Origin: Candidatus Omnitrophota bacterium
GTDB lineage: Bacteria; Omnitrophota; Gorgyraeia; 2-02-FULL-51-18
Length of the DNA stretch: 64,000 nt
NCBI GenBank assembly: GCA_022072175.1
Contig: JAJVIE010000013.1
Location: 1-64,000, forward strand
Direction: 5' to 3'
Shown here: piece by piece, positions 12,001-18,908 of the stretch
How the letters are laid out: each line of letters begins with the position of its first letter
How positions within the stretch are numbered: the first letter of the stretch is position 1
Made by a program: the position numbers and the translations under genes
The notes under the pieces: generated by a model
Told to the model about the DNA's origin: nothing
The model's database searches: none
Seen by the model: only the letters and a program-made list of their open reading frames with translations

Positions 12001-14521
12001 ACACCTTGGAAATGAGGTCCATGAAAGCCGCATCCGGAGCATCCGGGATGGGCGTCAGGCCCGCGGCCAGGCGGGCGCCGGAGTAGGCCTGTTCGGAATC
12101 GAGGTCATCGGTAGCCGCCTGGAGCTCCGCCTGCTCATCGGTCAGTCGCGCTCCGCTCAGACCGATGGATTGGGCCAAGTCCCTTCGGACCTCGACGGCT
12201 TTTTCCTCGGCGTAACGCTTGAGGAGCGCCTTGGCGACGCGGTCCTTGATCTCACGATCGGCCCGCCCGTCGATGCTTGCGACGATGTCGCCGAGCATGA
12301 CCGCCGCCTTCTGCCGCACGATCGCGTTGGGAGAATCCAGGGCCGGCAGCACACCCTCGAGCGCGCTCAGCTCGGCCGTGCCGTTCTCATAGTTGATATC
12401 CAGGTTCCTGAGACTCGTGAGGGCCGCGGCCCTCACATCGCCCCGGGCTCCGGCGGCCAGGAGCAGGAGGTCCGGAATGAACCGGACGGCGCCCTCGCCC
12501 AACCCGCCGATCAAGAGCGCGGCCTGGCTCTGAGCCTCCTCGGAGTCCGAACTGAAAGCCCAGAGGATATCGCCCGAGCGCCTGAGCGTCCTGTCCACGA
12601 TCAGCGCTCGGTACGCCTCGGACCTCTCCTCGTCCGTCCGACCGCGCTCGTCGGTAACGCTGAGAAGATTGTTGAGGCCCTTGAGGGTCGCCGCGACCGT
12701 CTCAGCGTCCTTCTTGGCCACCGCGCTCCTCAATCCCCCGACCAGCGCCTCCACCCGCTCGGCCTGTAGGTCGCGGGTCTGCGCGAGCCGGGCTCCGGTC
12801 TGTACGGGAGCGGCCTTGCGGTCCAATACCTGACGCAAGAGACTCTGTGTACCGGCGTCCTGCGCCAGCTCACGCGCGATGGTCTCGGCCAGACGCGCGC
12901 CGTTGGGCGCCGTACGTTCGGCAGCCGGCTCGAGGATCATGCCGTAGTCCTTGGCCGAGGCCAGCTGGCTTTCGCGCAGAGGGTTGTCCCCGCCGAGCTG
13001 GCTGAGCAGGAGCTTCTCGTAACGTTCGATATTGGTCTCGCGCGTCACACCGGGGGTCACCACCGCGTACGAGACGCCTCTACGGCGCAGGATCGAGGTG
13101 AGGTTCTCGGTGTGATAACCACCGGTGACCAGCACCGCCACGCGGATGTCCTCGCGAGCCATCTTGTCCAGCGCGCGCTGGATGAAGACCTCATCGCGCT
13201 CCTCGTTGACGTGATAAAAATCCTCCGCGCTCTTGCGGTTGTCGTCGAGCACGCTGTCGTACGGCAGGATCTCGGAGTAACGCGTCCAATCATAGAGCTC
13301 ACGGTTCACGAAACCGATGCTCACCGCGGTCTGGAAACGCGGCTGGGCGCTCTCGAGGCGGTATTCACCGAAACGCTCGCTCCGGACCTTGAGCTGGAAG
13401 ATCTCCTTGAGAGAGCGGGTGTGTTCGGTCAGCTCGAAAAGATAGTAGTCCTCCGCTTCCTGCAGGGCCGAACGGAACACCGCCTTGCGGACCGAGGCGA
13501 TCTCCTCCACCAGGCGGTGCATATCCATCGCGGCGTAGGCCTCGAGGTAGGCGGTGTACTCGATCAACTCACGGTACTCATCCTCAGGGACGCGGGCTTT
13601 GCGCGCGCGCTCGAGCAGGTCCTTATAGAAAGCCAGCGGCGAGACCGACCCGGCCTTGAGCTTGGCGATGTGTTCGGGCAACTCTCCCGCGGAGCGATCG
13701 GACAACAGGCGGACCGTCAGCTCGGTCTGTTGGCGATTGGCTTCCTTGAAATCGACCTGTGATTCGAGCTCCGTAAGGTTCTTAAGGGAGAAGAAGTTCG
13801 GGAAACCCAACAGGTTGACGCCGTAGCGCTCCGCGGCGTCCTTGAGTCCGCCGTAGAACTCCGTGAAATCCGCTTCTTTGGCTTCGAAACGCTCCACCAA
13901 ACGGTCCAGTGCGGCCAGGTCCGCGGGATAGCGCTTGCCCTTGAGGGACGACAGCCGGCGCTCGATACCGGCCAGGTAAGCCAGGGCCTCATCACGCTTG
14001 CGAACGGCATCGGCATAGTTGGAAAGGTTGCGCAGATAGAGCGAGCGGTCCTCGACGCCCCACAGCTCGAGGTCGTGATCGGAAACGATATCCAGGTACT
14101 CCGCGCCATTGATCTCGCCGCGCAGCAGGTATTTGCGCGCGACGCGCTCGCGCACGTCGGCGGGTGCCAGCGGACGCAGGTAGGACAGCGAATCATCCTG
14201 AGTGCCGCCCTCGAGGAAGACGGTCTTCAGCCCATAGCGGCGCACCAGGTCCTCGATGACCTTGGCCATGTTCTCCTGAGCGCCGGCGTTGGTGTGGGCG
14301 TCCTGGATGTGAATGATCAGCCGGTCATCCGCCCCGCGGTGGACCGACGTGACTTGGGCGATGTCCGAAGGGAAAGTGATCTTGGCCGGATCAGGCGCGC
14401 TCTGAGCGCCGGTAACCCCGGCGGCCGGTACGGCCAGCGCGGCATCCTGCAGAGGAAAAGCCAACAGAAGAAGGACCGAAACCGACTTGACGATCACGGA
14501 CGGACGCGCTGGACGTCGCAT
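1..14521 (-). CDS. Giant secreted mosaic protein with GARLA-motif segments (3' end beyond window)
   Basis: A single minus-strand frame runs from an ATG at 14521 through position 1 without a stop, giving at least 4,840 residues. AGGAG lies 14 nt before the ATG. Residues 1-30 form a signal peptide (RRPARPS, then VSVLLLLAFPLQDAALA). Residues ~50-530 resemble the TraB/ChaN (haem-binding/TIKI-like) fold, with IIHIQDAHTN, VFLEGG and VTGGYHT. Residues ~600-790 look like HEAT repeats. Residues ~1,850-2,500 resemble a GT-B glucan synthase/phosphorylase (AGGLGRVGQYH near 1,865; SDRGTEAAGYTESN near 2,285). A Tat-like RRDFLQGLAG is at 2,838, followed by alpha/alpha-barrel glycosidase-like repeats. Sixteen GARLA/S/T motifs (G at 541, 576, 790, 815, 1438, 1539, 1643, 2540, 2829, 3680, 3787, 3919, 4034, 4150, 4302, 4801) all lie in this frame. 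Frame and motifs are direct observation; domain names are by-eye similarity. Function is unknown; an envelope or exported glucan-related role is inferred. Confidence 0.88.
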   Translation of the reverse strand, partial: MRRPARPSVIVKSVSVLLLLAFPLQDAALAVPAAGVTGAQSAPDPAKITFPSDIAQVTSVHRGADDRLIIHIQDAHTNAGAQENMAKVIEDLVRRYGLKTVFLEGGTQDDSLSYLRPLAPADVRERVARKYLLRGEINGAEYLDIVSDHDLELWGVEDRSLYLRNLSNYADAVRKRDEALAYLAGIERRLSSLKGKRYPADLAALDRLVERFEAKEADFTEFYGGLKDAAERYGVNLLGFPNFFSLKNLTELESQVDFKEANRQQTELTVRLLSDRSAGELPEHIAKLKAGSVSPLAFYKDLLERARKARVPEDEYRELIEYTAYLEAYAAMDMHRLVEEIASVRKAVFRSALQEAEDYYLFELTEHTRSLKEIFQLKVRSERFGEYRLESAQPRFQTAVSIGFVNRELYDWTRYSEILPYDSVLDDNRKSAEDFYHVNEERDEVFIQRALDKMAREDIRVAVLVTGGYHTENLTSILRRRGVSYAVVTPGVTRETNIERYEKLLLSQLGGDNPLRESQLASAKDYGMILEPAAERTAPNGARLAETIARELAQDAGTQSLLRQVLDRKAAPVQTGARLAQTRDLQAERVEALVGGLRSAVAKKDAETVAATLKGLNNLLSVTDERGRTDEERSEAYRALIVDRTLRRSGDILWAFSSDSEEAQSQAALLIGGLGEGAVRFIPDLLLLAAGARGDVRAAALTSLRNLDINYENGTAELSALEGVLPALDSPNAIVRQKAAVMLGDIVASIDGRADREIKDRVAKALLKRYAEEKAVEVRRDLAQSIGLSGARLTDEQAELQAATDDLDSEQAYSGARLAAGLTPIPDAPDAAFMDLISKVYLPSLNTGGAALTQLAIPPFDDDVYTESIPEPVALRARVYGPDGQVRPDLLEAYLENELDHTVLFGLMAGAAQRYSVMVGGQAKGTMSLKNMLDLKPSLEALRDQHAQLYAELSADVNASSASQATAALTGKVSTTFGKPDYTTSGQTQTYTSTASLADLGGAGATDADKFVSNYKIVLELLKAAGEVESFLSAAQTTGDPKAADYLNLSLGSMHVAAYVMRLRTLAGQRYDLQKQKAGQPVDAQERTRYINDFIQNSAQAVLNVNEETASLVLEDLKAWGFFGLNPERVVFVLSPNIPVVVKDPADQSKYTFMTDTVAAQMGAQQLRHPYGHAFILALLYFPDSAFRYDTVSNTLTPLGKPALAYMTEDMKAWNFVQRNIDDLGGISPDSVLPPGAYLLADPSFRAQGYQGVAEVNINATGQPGGGHIMERRDGVSEPVVRIMEDKELKNLKAALQQKYPSKQPAEIDQMVADVMAAGPGSYLNRMQFTFDGRALPKADGTADELMKHLTHAVWATKNASFGQYGFFEAYFSTVLTETLDLMVGYDGVDKASVPINPAVKSPLHAAKIGKEPGFVGRVVANYAKTDYAEFVASNKAGARLAENRAERVLREFKESTDALIEHPLVDTISISAAMEYLRQEMDGKRVARAQRADVLTQAEAYLRTALEADPVRFKPQTDGSTGPIDLYSVAQNARTSTGARLAALETPADAIGRIQTRAALHALEWALNNPNDLFEMPVQTRQELLIAFDAASVADIFAAVRDLPARISMRRLLGEPSREDLIEMIRAREKQIDLEDASDVSGARLAAAAPYLKRLHEGIGERTPDWQRINLVALVFLESAQESLARRDIYAEAYRKFKAEGLELDNTDAKTDEILGRLQALGLLTTDANNNFRLGVSKRLLAVKTNNDRHIRKDLEAALTAAQDGSTATADALEATVREYAQVVALWHFYPVEARYPVLRAVSFLPVDRQAQLAAFIASRPELAATDLGDVILLMLTPDAAEGWLERNAQGLKGRTVYYVSPETWLVAGGLGRVGQYHTVRMKRLVGDKANVTTIEPYYPYRLNNQGELQRVDYTQLPVPVEGLSDVPAYEFDVTVRGETVKAQVYKGKNKYGLEVYLIKDAPEVYTKLLYRYGQKGSKSWEEFSEFLSRSALRLMQVLEAERQAREGSSYKPPVIDMNDGQLGLMPTYKRQGDASADASQRTLRKALSWFVTHTYRNRGFYGVNNGAAFLQGAGVRNGELAYFRQLDMFDSTSGGLRKSDAQSNVAVTHGTEVSIYDPGVRGFSITNGDHREASSRVFREILEALHPGADPERPTAQQIIDVKTEAKTRLKTDPSLLALNPEVANIDPTSMVLGYYGRLVDEKAGRERAFTNDNIRALVKAGVTVIHAGNVQSHTQAMHDELMALAAEVNQPGQKGRLIVLTGWSLPEQIKLMAATDMQMQDSDRGTEAAGYTESNISVNGGLQSAPPGLEGILQNQGVILDRENAGVGNTLIPSDESPDAYLRMFLWANELYGRDRARFAEHQASSVRYSRPLDALISASEYLRQFDRALRRFEDPLAVVERFLAGDRASWDYLNNEWLRKALVEQLTERGAQALQTTTPSLRSFIVNIGGSDRIINIDISMRNAQDAQTGGLVGGTPLAAHLSSLGLAGGTPVQVYDPAADVVHDTHPADRLSQQGLPVIVRNPGVEVLDLRRASGARLAAGTEAVQRILGTDPATAGRAVFIVDGPLAQADPALNGYFHSGRADLSAVVGLEASAALFPLEGKHSKLIGAPRALAEKLGLEVGPSGVLSGWSDNELTDETRNVRRNAIRAISDEDYRALYGVSKSAAAQSDKDLYNTVSLKSGGKLKYEIPVDVDTIPADVRAGLELLGILKDGKLGLYPGFRVADVTILKDLEGRGGYDVTLYGQSPVILEGVQYVPGPLTRFVQDSIITSHRAGIIGLGDLTAYGPSIAKATESRVVDTVLMDWTDAAAVELTTAPALWTSGARLAQGKTRRDFLQGLAGLGAIALTGLGSQISVEPGQPSKLTAPDTAALVRSVSTLDGIRDPETGLVASHPQDKYSQGSVVVYDQARAAIALLRSGRVREARKAMDYLLDNSSVQRRGWTVKKGEDGKPLKDKSGQPVLVYQVGWLTNGVLGRAQYELLADVGPNAYAALAFLHLYAETGDAKYLDAARRIGNLIAQLQNEDKTDPNYGAVRMGPLGNPTAPGEQRYNFDPTAPARYHTYNTENTVDAHRLFEQLETALRDLGRRKSDAKLTAEADAYARRAELIRGWLPNVFDPATNLFFEGTLEAEGDRSQTFLNDMLQGTEGTPAERSKGFKMVVEPGKVNLVRIYPFDSPHLVASALGVERYELLAEKALGAAKYKERYGDKKDGNAYHAMLQAVEEQYFVRADVKGRKEPLLLPSPLTHDQRKLQLNYRLQDGYPMKRVARDGRPATLGTIEWLGWHNLSLAKGEDYFATVNAARAKTYMERRARNTANALSVLDAGLAPYAVDLSATQATGTITAAADAPFYAWNSPAGSYASVTLSTIVDMVTGSDPHVVGPQRWGAVAVADKLDVPVDARRAAVKVSSDPKLIPPFNPEFTLAKIWPLIDSIKVRGADAVERRRKAEEAKRAVDLARKELLDVTAWVDEAKLQNRLAHEIQGLQRDFTAADRKHESVSARIDAKLAILRDRATALARKDVKLAFLVGALADEIEALRSELLRLGGPRDARRALDFTEELFRPQPLAGAGGLQLTDRLHERTLTSVYRTYGVLNHVGAGYFAHARALLHDITEVRGLDGERRDAALAEALKPLDAKIKSSDVYYAQSFDERGWMWSIRQGLSNEIGLSVAVPTGARLADVDLLLAYRNALTQLVEAYPDQLMGRPEDDERYNELNRDLQEARRAYANALFRRELNRGPLTSDAVKLDDISDILTNPLARAIEQMRVRTDLDLAISSGRQSGARLAVVSSAELPGTIRAEDRVFLHEQLEELARVAETRDLSSVGRLMARMQDDGLSAEVVRGFRVTEMGELIKDYADAFDATTYKAFLSSPVGEPLSAVIRLTYFESEGGAPREPEVRAGIIEHIENAQLTDGARLSQSVNVPSDRTRHVFLDAEGVRIAITRSGESRPQWTYLARQIANERSYEIVDMLNGRTTGPISDVLTHGVPYDGPSAYATVQVRWEGGPGTGVMAVRHTGGDVRVDLTPVTGARLASYEDAADAYRQALSDYYQFMAAYPQGLFSMIGDEAALERHTHLNGVLREARTFLGAAAAQRVLRSGPTTVDALVGLMSDGVEDIVTDPVRQQMELAQLISVAHSALYRQDSGARLAEIDLESFSEGLGQIMDSVQNFEYARIYAGQDVDLGAFRLQQRDRIEAIRSGAVTPRAGDTVDATIVFLLLADSTAPIIEAARGGAPVSYVDGEKFEDLRERLYGWIDYSTRNAIALSSGSMQAGFNRNYDLATTRLYRGLANLTRTTGARLAGIDPKALPAPVAVTPSYVPVDVFRRLGFEVKSVRATLLRAPAPVDVAALLGDTANASAYQTSVGQTVAAYPFKAGGDKAGKSADANAVTATDQALRDYVSAEYRAGRQTAVIVFGDEGAKDLSSSLGIGDVYYFDASTGQVVLRRFRDVEGGLDAAFASLQAFVRDNRDRLAFRFYTGDGVEGTSLLVHPRSATENTGATSIASFLDIDLDWFLSEQGYLSSDHLRIHLVAGDFDATDLPGVNAYSLPQDILNALAATRGTTVGELAANYAFFALRRRTLEEGAKPKDLGPTHANDDTFASAEAVGFAAIRKAPDGNALPAMFGASGLVSLIERDRIGGPEAFTIFAVARNHGRTLLAELVSNKNTEAGANRTDIALNQVLTEDEIAKVRPYGLVTTAGQPKPVLQVEGRVAVSVITTLPSQTYGPEIESLFSGVVADEKGRTVTVRTYLSLPGGVDLLLDTQLETASGRPLDEVVAALKGFAANGTVEPQKTDGARLAIQERSASYDNILGITQTYFDGLSARLTTEFGLASD
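107..121 (-). repeat. GARLA motif 16 (residue 4801)
   Basis: Encodes D-GARLA-I; codons GGA GCC CGC CTG GCC. It is the most C-terminal motif visible before the frame leaves the window. Confidence 0.85.
1604..1618 (-). repeat. GARLA motif 15 (residue 4302)
   Basis: Encodes T-GARLA-G; codons GGC GCG CGG CTT GCG. It begins a ~500-residue segment of unrecognised sequence. Confidence 0.85.
2060..2074 (-). repeat. GARLA motif 14 (residue 4150)
   Basis: Encodes S-GARLA-E with Arg codon AGA. It closes the second copy of a duplicated ~110-residue module (module B). Confidence 0.85.
2408..2422 (-). repeat. GARLA motif 13 (residue 4034)
   Basis: Encodes T-GARLA-S with Arg codon CGT. It opens module B. 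Confidence 0.85.
2753..2767 (-). repeat. GARLS variant motif 12 (residue 3919)
   Basis: Encodes D-GARLS-Q, one of two variants with a changed fifth residue. Confidence 0.8.
3149..3163 (-). repeat. GARLA motif 11 (residue 3787)
   Basis: Encodes S-GARLA-V with Leu codon TTG. It closes module A, the first copy of the duplicated module. Confidence 0.85.
3470..3484 (-). repeat. GARLA motif 10 (residue 3680)
   Basis: Encodes T-GARLA-D; codons GGA GCC CGC CTC GCG. It ends the 851-residue Tat/alpha-barrel segment and opens module A. Confidence 0.85.
6023..6037 (-). repeat. GARLA motif 9 (residue 2829) directly before an internal Tat-like signal
   Basis: Encodes S-GARLA-Q; codons GGC GCT CGA CTG GCT. 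Only four residues separate it from an RRDFL twin-arginine motif and a hydrophobic stretch. Confidence 0.87.
6890..6904 (-). repeat. GARLA motif 8 (residue 2540)
   Basis: Encodes S-GARLA-A with Arg codon CGT. It ends the GT-B-like segment. Confidence 0.85.
9581..9595 (-). repeat. GARLA motif 7 (residue 1643)
   Basis: Encodes S-GARLA-A. It opens the 897-residue segment that contains the GT-B-like domain. Confidence 0.85.
9893..9907 (-). repeat. GARLA motif 6 (residue 1539)
   Basis: Encodes T-GARLA-A. It separates two ~100-residue helical segments. Confidence 0.85.
10196..10210 (-). repeat. GARLA motif 5 (residue 1438)
   Basis: Encodes A-GARLA-E; codons GGC GCG AGG TTG GCG, the copy most divergent at DNA level from the common version. 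Confidence 0.85.
12065..12079 (-). repeat. GARLA motif 4 (residue 815)
   Basis: Encodes S-GARLA-A, 25 residues after the GARLT variant. It opens a 623-residue segment. Confidence 0.85.
12140..12154 (-). repeat. GARLT variant motif 3 (residue 790)
   Basis: Encodes S-GARLT-D with Arg codon CGA. It ends the HEAT-like region. Confidence 0.78.
12782..12796 (-). repeat. GARLA motif 2 (residue 576)
   Basis: Encodes T-GARLA-Q with Arg codon CGG. It opens the HEAT-like region. Confidence 0.85.
12887..12901 (-). repeat. GARLA motif 1 (residue 541)
   Basis: Encodes N-GARLA-E with Arg codon CGT. It ends the N-terminal TraB/ChaN-like segment. Confidence 0.85.
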
Positions 14522-14783
14522 AGGGGTCGTGGTGTCTCCTGCTATTTGGCTTTTGGTTATTTAAAGCTGTTCAGATTTGACTTTATAAAAGAATGTAACT
14601 GCTGTTCAAAAAAAATATCCTTAATAGTGCCTGTGACGCGAAGTTTACAGAAGAAACACGGTCGATTCAAGAATGAATTTTGAATATTTTGTATACTAAC
14701 ATTAGGTGCTGACTGATGTTATGATACATTTGTTGTTAAGAAACGCTTAAATCAAAATGCTGGAAATAAACGAAGATTAAAGA
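14522..14783. other. AT-rich intergenic region upstream of the giant gene
   Basis: This 262-base stretch is clearly richer in A+T than the flanking genes. It lies between the start of the giant gene and the end of the agmatine deiminase gene, both on the minus strand. It should hold the giant gene's promoter and 5' leader. I could not assign a convincing -35/-10 pair, and I see no gene or strong terminator hairpin in it. Confidence 0.5.
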
Positions 14784-15843
14784 TCAGAGCGGTTGCTGCT
14801 GGCTGACACAGTGGATGGACCCCAGCCCGTACACCAAAGGAGTGCACTCGATGGGTACGATCTTACGGTCCTTAAACAAACTTTTCATGATTTTAACAGC
14901 CTTACCATCGTTGGCATGGCTGTAGACGGGCAACAAGACGGCCGCATTACCGATGTAGAAGTTCGCGTAACTGGCCGGCAGACGGTCATGAGGCGAATCA
15001 TCACGGGCAGGTCCGACACGCCCAGGCATCGGCAGTTCAACGATCCTCAGGCGCCGGCCTTGAGCGTCGGTCGCTTTGCGCAGTAAGAGCAGGTTCTCGT
15101 CCAAGAGCTCATGGTTACGGTCGGAACGGTCGTGCTCGACCGCCGTCACGACGGTCCGGGGCGCCGTGAACCTCGTGATGTCGTCGACATGGCCATCGGT
15201 ATCATCGCCTTCGATGCCCTCTTTGAGCCAAATGACCTTGCGGACCCCGAGATATCTCTTGAGGTAGGTTTCCAAGCTCCGGCGATCCAGTCGCGGATTA
15301 CGGTTACGGTTGAGCAAACACTGCTCCGTGGTCAGGCAGGTGCCCTGCCCATCCATATCGATGGACCCGCCCTCGAGCACGATCCCCGGGTCCCAACGGC
15401 GGTGATCTCTGAGCGCGGACAACCGATCGACCACACCGTTGTCGCGCGCCAGGTCCGAGTACTTGCCGCCCCAAGCGTTGAAGATCCACTTGGTGAAAGC
15501 GACCTCCGGTCCCTTCTTGACGAAGATCGGGCCATAGTCACGGATCCAGGTATCCACGGCGCGGGCGTGATGATAGATGAGCCGATGGGTACGGGCCGTA
15601 CGCGGCAGGAGCCGCTGGACCTTACGGACATGCTCGGGACCGCCGACGACCAGATGGACGCGCTCCCCTTGCAATAGAGCGGTGATCATCCGCGCGTAGA
15701 TCCGCTCGACCTGAGCGAGCATCGCGCCGGGCCAGGTGATACGGTTGTGGGGCCAGGTGAGCCACGTGCCCTCGTGGCGCTCCCATTCGGCGGGCATGCG
15801 CCAGCCGGTCGCCCGCGCCGGCGGCGGAACAGGTGCCGGAGAC

Positions 15844-15857
<14 letters not shown>
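14784..15857 (-). CDS. aguA: Agmatine deiminase
   Basis: 357 residues, the usual length for agmatine deiminase of the peptidylarginine-deiminase-type superfamily. It converts agmatine to N-carbamoylputrescine and ammonia in the cytoplasm. Family signatures are visible: the TWIRDYGP block with the substrate-binding Asp, EGGSIDMDG, the GDDTDGHVDD block with the catalytic His, and the nucleophilic Cys in GSIHCVSQQQP near residue 350. The start is a GTG at 15857 that overlaps the end of the amidase gene by 14 bases. The next internal ATG (15797) would leave no recognisable ribosome site. Together with the upstream amidase it forms the plant/bacterial agmatine route to putrescine. Confidence 0.95.
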
Positions 15858-16724
<867 letters not shown>

Positions 16725-16728
<4 letters not shown>

Positions 16729-17066
16729 GTCCGACCTTTGGGCGGCGTTGAGCCGAAGCGCAGTACTGCCGCCAGGGCTTTCTGTTCCTCGGCTTTTTCT
16801 TTGAGGCCTTTCCTCATGTAAAAAACCGACAGATTGGTACGTGCCATCGCCGAGGCGGGGTCCACCTCGCACAGACGCAGTGTCCATTCTATGGCTTCGT
16901 CGATCTTCCCGGTCTTGTAGAGCATCATGCCGATCGTCTCGTACGCGTCCGCGTACGACGGATGGGCGCCGATCAGGTCGCGCAGGACACCGATAGCTTC
17001 GTCTTTCCGCCCGGTGGCGAAAAGATCGACGGCTCTCTCGTACTCTGCTCGCGGATCAGCGGACAC
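16725..17066 (-). CDS. Small TPR-repeat protein
   Basis: 113 residues with about three tetratricopeptide repeats (AVDLFATGRKDEAIGVLRDL, ADAYETIGMMLYKTGKIDEA, SAMARTNLSVFYMRKGLKEKA). TPRs mediate protein-protein contacts; no catalytic motif is present. I prefer the GTG at 17066. An upstream GTG at 17093 is possible, but a TACAAT box lies just inside it, which suggests transcription starts within that extension. It ends in a 4-base overlap with the amidase gene. A role specific to polyamine synthesis is not demonstrable from sequence. Confidence 0.75.
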
Positions 17067-17123
17067 GGTCCATCCCGCGTGCGATTGTAGCACAAACGAC
17101 GCGGGATGGCAGGGGCGGAAGGG

Positions 17124-18908
17124 CTAGACGGCCTCGTAGGAGGATTTGACGATGTTGTACACGCTCGGGAATCCGGGGATGCTGTACGACGGGTCCGAGA
17201 AATCCGTATCGAACGACCATGCGCGCGAGGGCGGATTGTACACGCCGCCGGTGTTCCACGCTCCGGTGGCGATACGGCTGTTGTACAACGTGATGACCGA
17301 GCCCTTGTACGTCAGCGTCTTGCCCGACCAGTTCTCAAGGAAGCGCGGCAGGTTCTCGAAGCCTCCGTTGTACGAACCCGTGACGGTCTCGGTGTTGCCG
17401 GCGATGACCGCGGTCTGTACGGTCGTGTTGGAAGCGACCCTGTTGGACAACCCCTGGGTGCTGTTGCCGTCGTTCCAGGCATTGGACAGGACGTTGAACG
17501 AATCCCCGACGACCCCCGACGGCTGCTTGTTGACGGTGTTGTAGTTGCCCTTGATGTAGAGCGGGTTCTCGGAAGCCACGGTCATCCCGCCGGTCGGGAG
17601 CGTGGAGCCGTTCACCAGGCGTACCGCGTCCTGATAAGTGTTGGAACCCTGGCTCCGGCGATCGCTCGTGTAGAGGATGACGCCGCCGGTGACGCCCGCT
17701 TTGATCGTCTGGAACGCGGGGCTGGAGTTGAGCTTGGCGACGTCGATATCGGTCGACTTGATCGTCCGGCCTTCGCGGCCGTTGTAGAACGTCGTGGAGG
17801 TCACGGGGTTGACGACGGTCTGACCCTGCGGGCAGGTTCCATTGGAAAAGTTACCTCCTCCCGAGCAGTAACGCAGTTCGACCGTGTTGCCGGCGGAGTT
17901 GTAGACCTGGCCGTCGATGATCCTCAGGTGGGCCTTGTAATCCATCTTCTGCGCCTGCACCTCGGCGCTCTCGCCCGCGACACGGCGGTCGATCATGACC
18001 TGAGCCTGCGAACCGGTCGGCAGAGGGATCTTGAGCTGGGAGACCCCGTGATCGGCTGAGGAGACGTTGCCGTCCCAGCGGTCGTGCGATTCCAACAGCC
18101 AGTCGGGATCGTTGCTGTCGAGCCAGGTACCATCCCCGTTGGACATGTTCTGATTGGTGCCGCTCCCGTCCTGGATGTTGACCGCTCCCGGCATGTTCTT
18201 CACCGAATCCTTGCGACCGTGGAAGATGTCCCCCGCGGCCGTCATCTGGGATTGGAACGACAGCGAGGCACCGCTCTCTGCGGCCAGGTACAGGTTCTTG
18301 TTGCCGTGCACGGGACCGGCGAACGTCATGTTGGCACCCGGCAGGATCTCGAGATCGTTCTCATAGAACACGCCGAATTGGAAGATCGGGATCAGCTGGA
18401 CCTCCAGACGCTGGTTGAGCGTCAAGGTCGACTGCGTCTGTCCGGTCAAGTCACGCACCTGCACCGACACGTCGATGGACTGGGTGTTGCCGTTGAGTCC
18501 GGCATAGTCGCCCACGGACAGCGTCTTGGCGGTCCAGTTGCCGTAGTAGCCGACATCGAGGGTGTTGGTCCCACCGCCGTCGGCGTACGTGTACTGCGCC
18601 GGGATGTTGGGCGTGTCGGCCGACATCGTCTGCAGTTGAGCCGCGGTCGGCGCGGCACCGTTGGAGGCGAAGAACATCTTGACCTGCGCCAAGGATTTGT
18701 CCGTCGCGGCCTCGGCCAGATACAGCGCGCGCACACGGCTCTCCTGAGCTCGCACCTGACGCATGGCGCTGGCGGCGTACTCGGACAGACCGACGATCTC
18801 CAAAGCGAAAATGAACACGAAGCCCATGATGACGGGCAGGACCGCCCCAGACTCGTTCCGGATCAGATCAGGCGTTCCGGAAGGACGCTTGAGTAGAGAT
18901 CGAAGCAT
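17124..18908 (-). CDS. PilX-like minor pilin / pilus assembly protein
   Basis: 594 residues. The N-terminus (NESGAVLPVIMGFVFIFALE) is the short basic leader and hydrophobic helix of the PilX N-terminal family, followed by YLAEAATDKSLAQVK as in PilX-type proteins. The large remainder looks extracellular and beta-rich (many Gly, Asn, Ser, Thr). The start at 18908 has GGGAGG 7 nt upstream. It overlaps the end of the preceding prepilin gene by 41 bases. It is the last of three pilin-like genes, probably minor subunits of a type IV pilus or type II secretion pseudopilus. No assembly ATPase or prepilin peptidase is in the window. Much longer than a typical PilX (~200 aa), suggesting an added adhesive or recognition domain. 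Confidence 0.8.
   Translation of the reverse strand: MLRSLLKRPSGTPDLIRNESGAVLPVIMGFVFIFALEIVGLSEYAASAMRQVRAQESRVRALYLAEAATDKSLAQVKMFFASNGAAPTAAQLQTMSADTPNIPAQYTYADGGGTNTLDVGYYGNWTAKTLSVGDYAGLNGNTQSIDVSVQVRDLTGQTQSTLTLNQRLEVQLIPIFQFGVFYENDLEILPGANMTFAGPVHGNKNLYLAAESGASLSFQSQMTAAGDIFHGRKDSVKNMPGAVNIQDGSGTNQNMSNGDGTWLDSNDPDWLLESHDRWDGNVSSADHGVSQLKIPLPTGSQAQVMIDRRVAGESAEVQAQKMDYKAHLRIIDGQVYNSAGNTVELRYCSGGGNFSNGTCPQGQTVVNPVTSTTFYNGREGRTIKSTDIDVAKLNSSPAFQTIKAGVTGGVILYTSDRRSQGSNTYQDAVRLVNGSTLPTGGMTVASENPLYIKGNYNTVNKQPSGVVGDSFNVLSNAWNDGNSTQGLSNRVASNTTVQTAVIAGNTETVTGSYNGGFENLPRFLENWSGKTLTYKGSVITLYNSRIATGAWNTGGVYNPPSRAWSFDTDFSDPSYSIPGFPSVYNIVKSSYEAV

Noticed and set aside
107-12901. GARLA motifs as the trace of a dispersed DNA repeat
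   Set aside because: Codons differ freely between copies (all six Arg codons, four Leu codons) and flanking nucleotides do not match, so there is no common DNA sequence.
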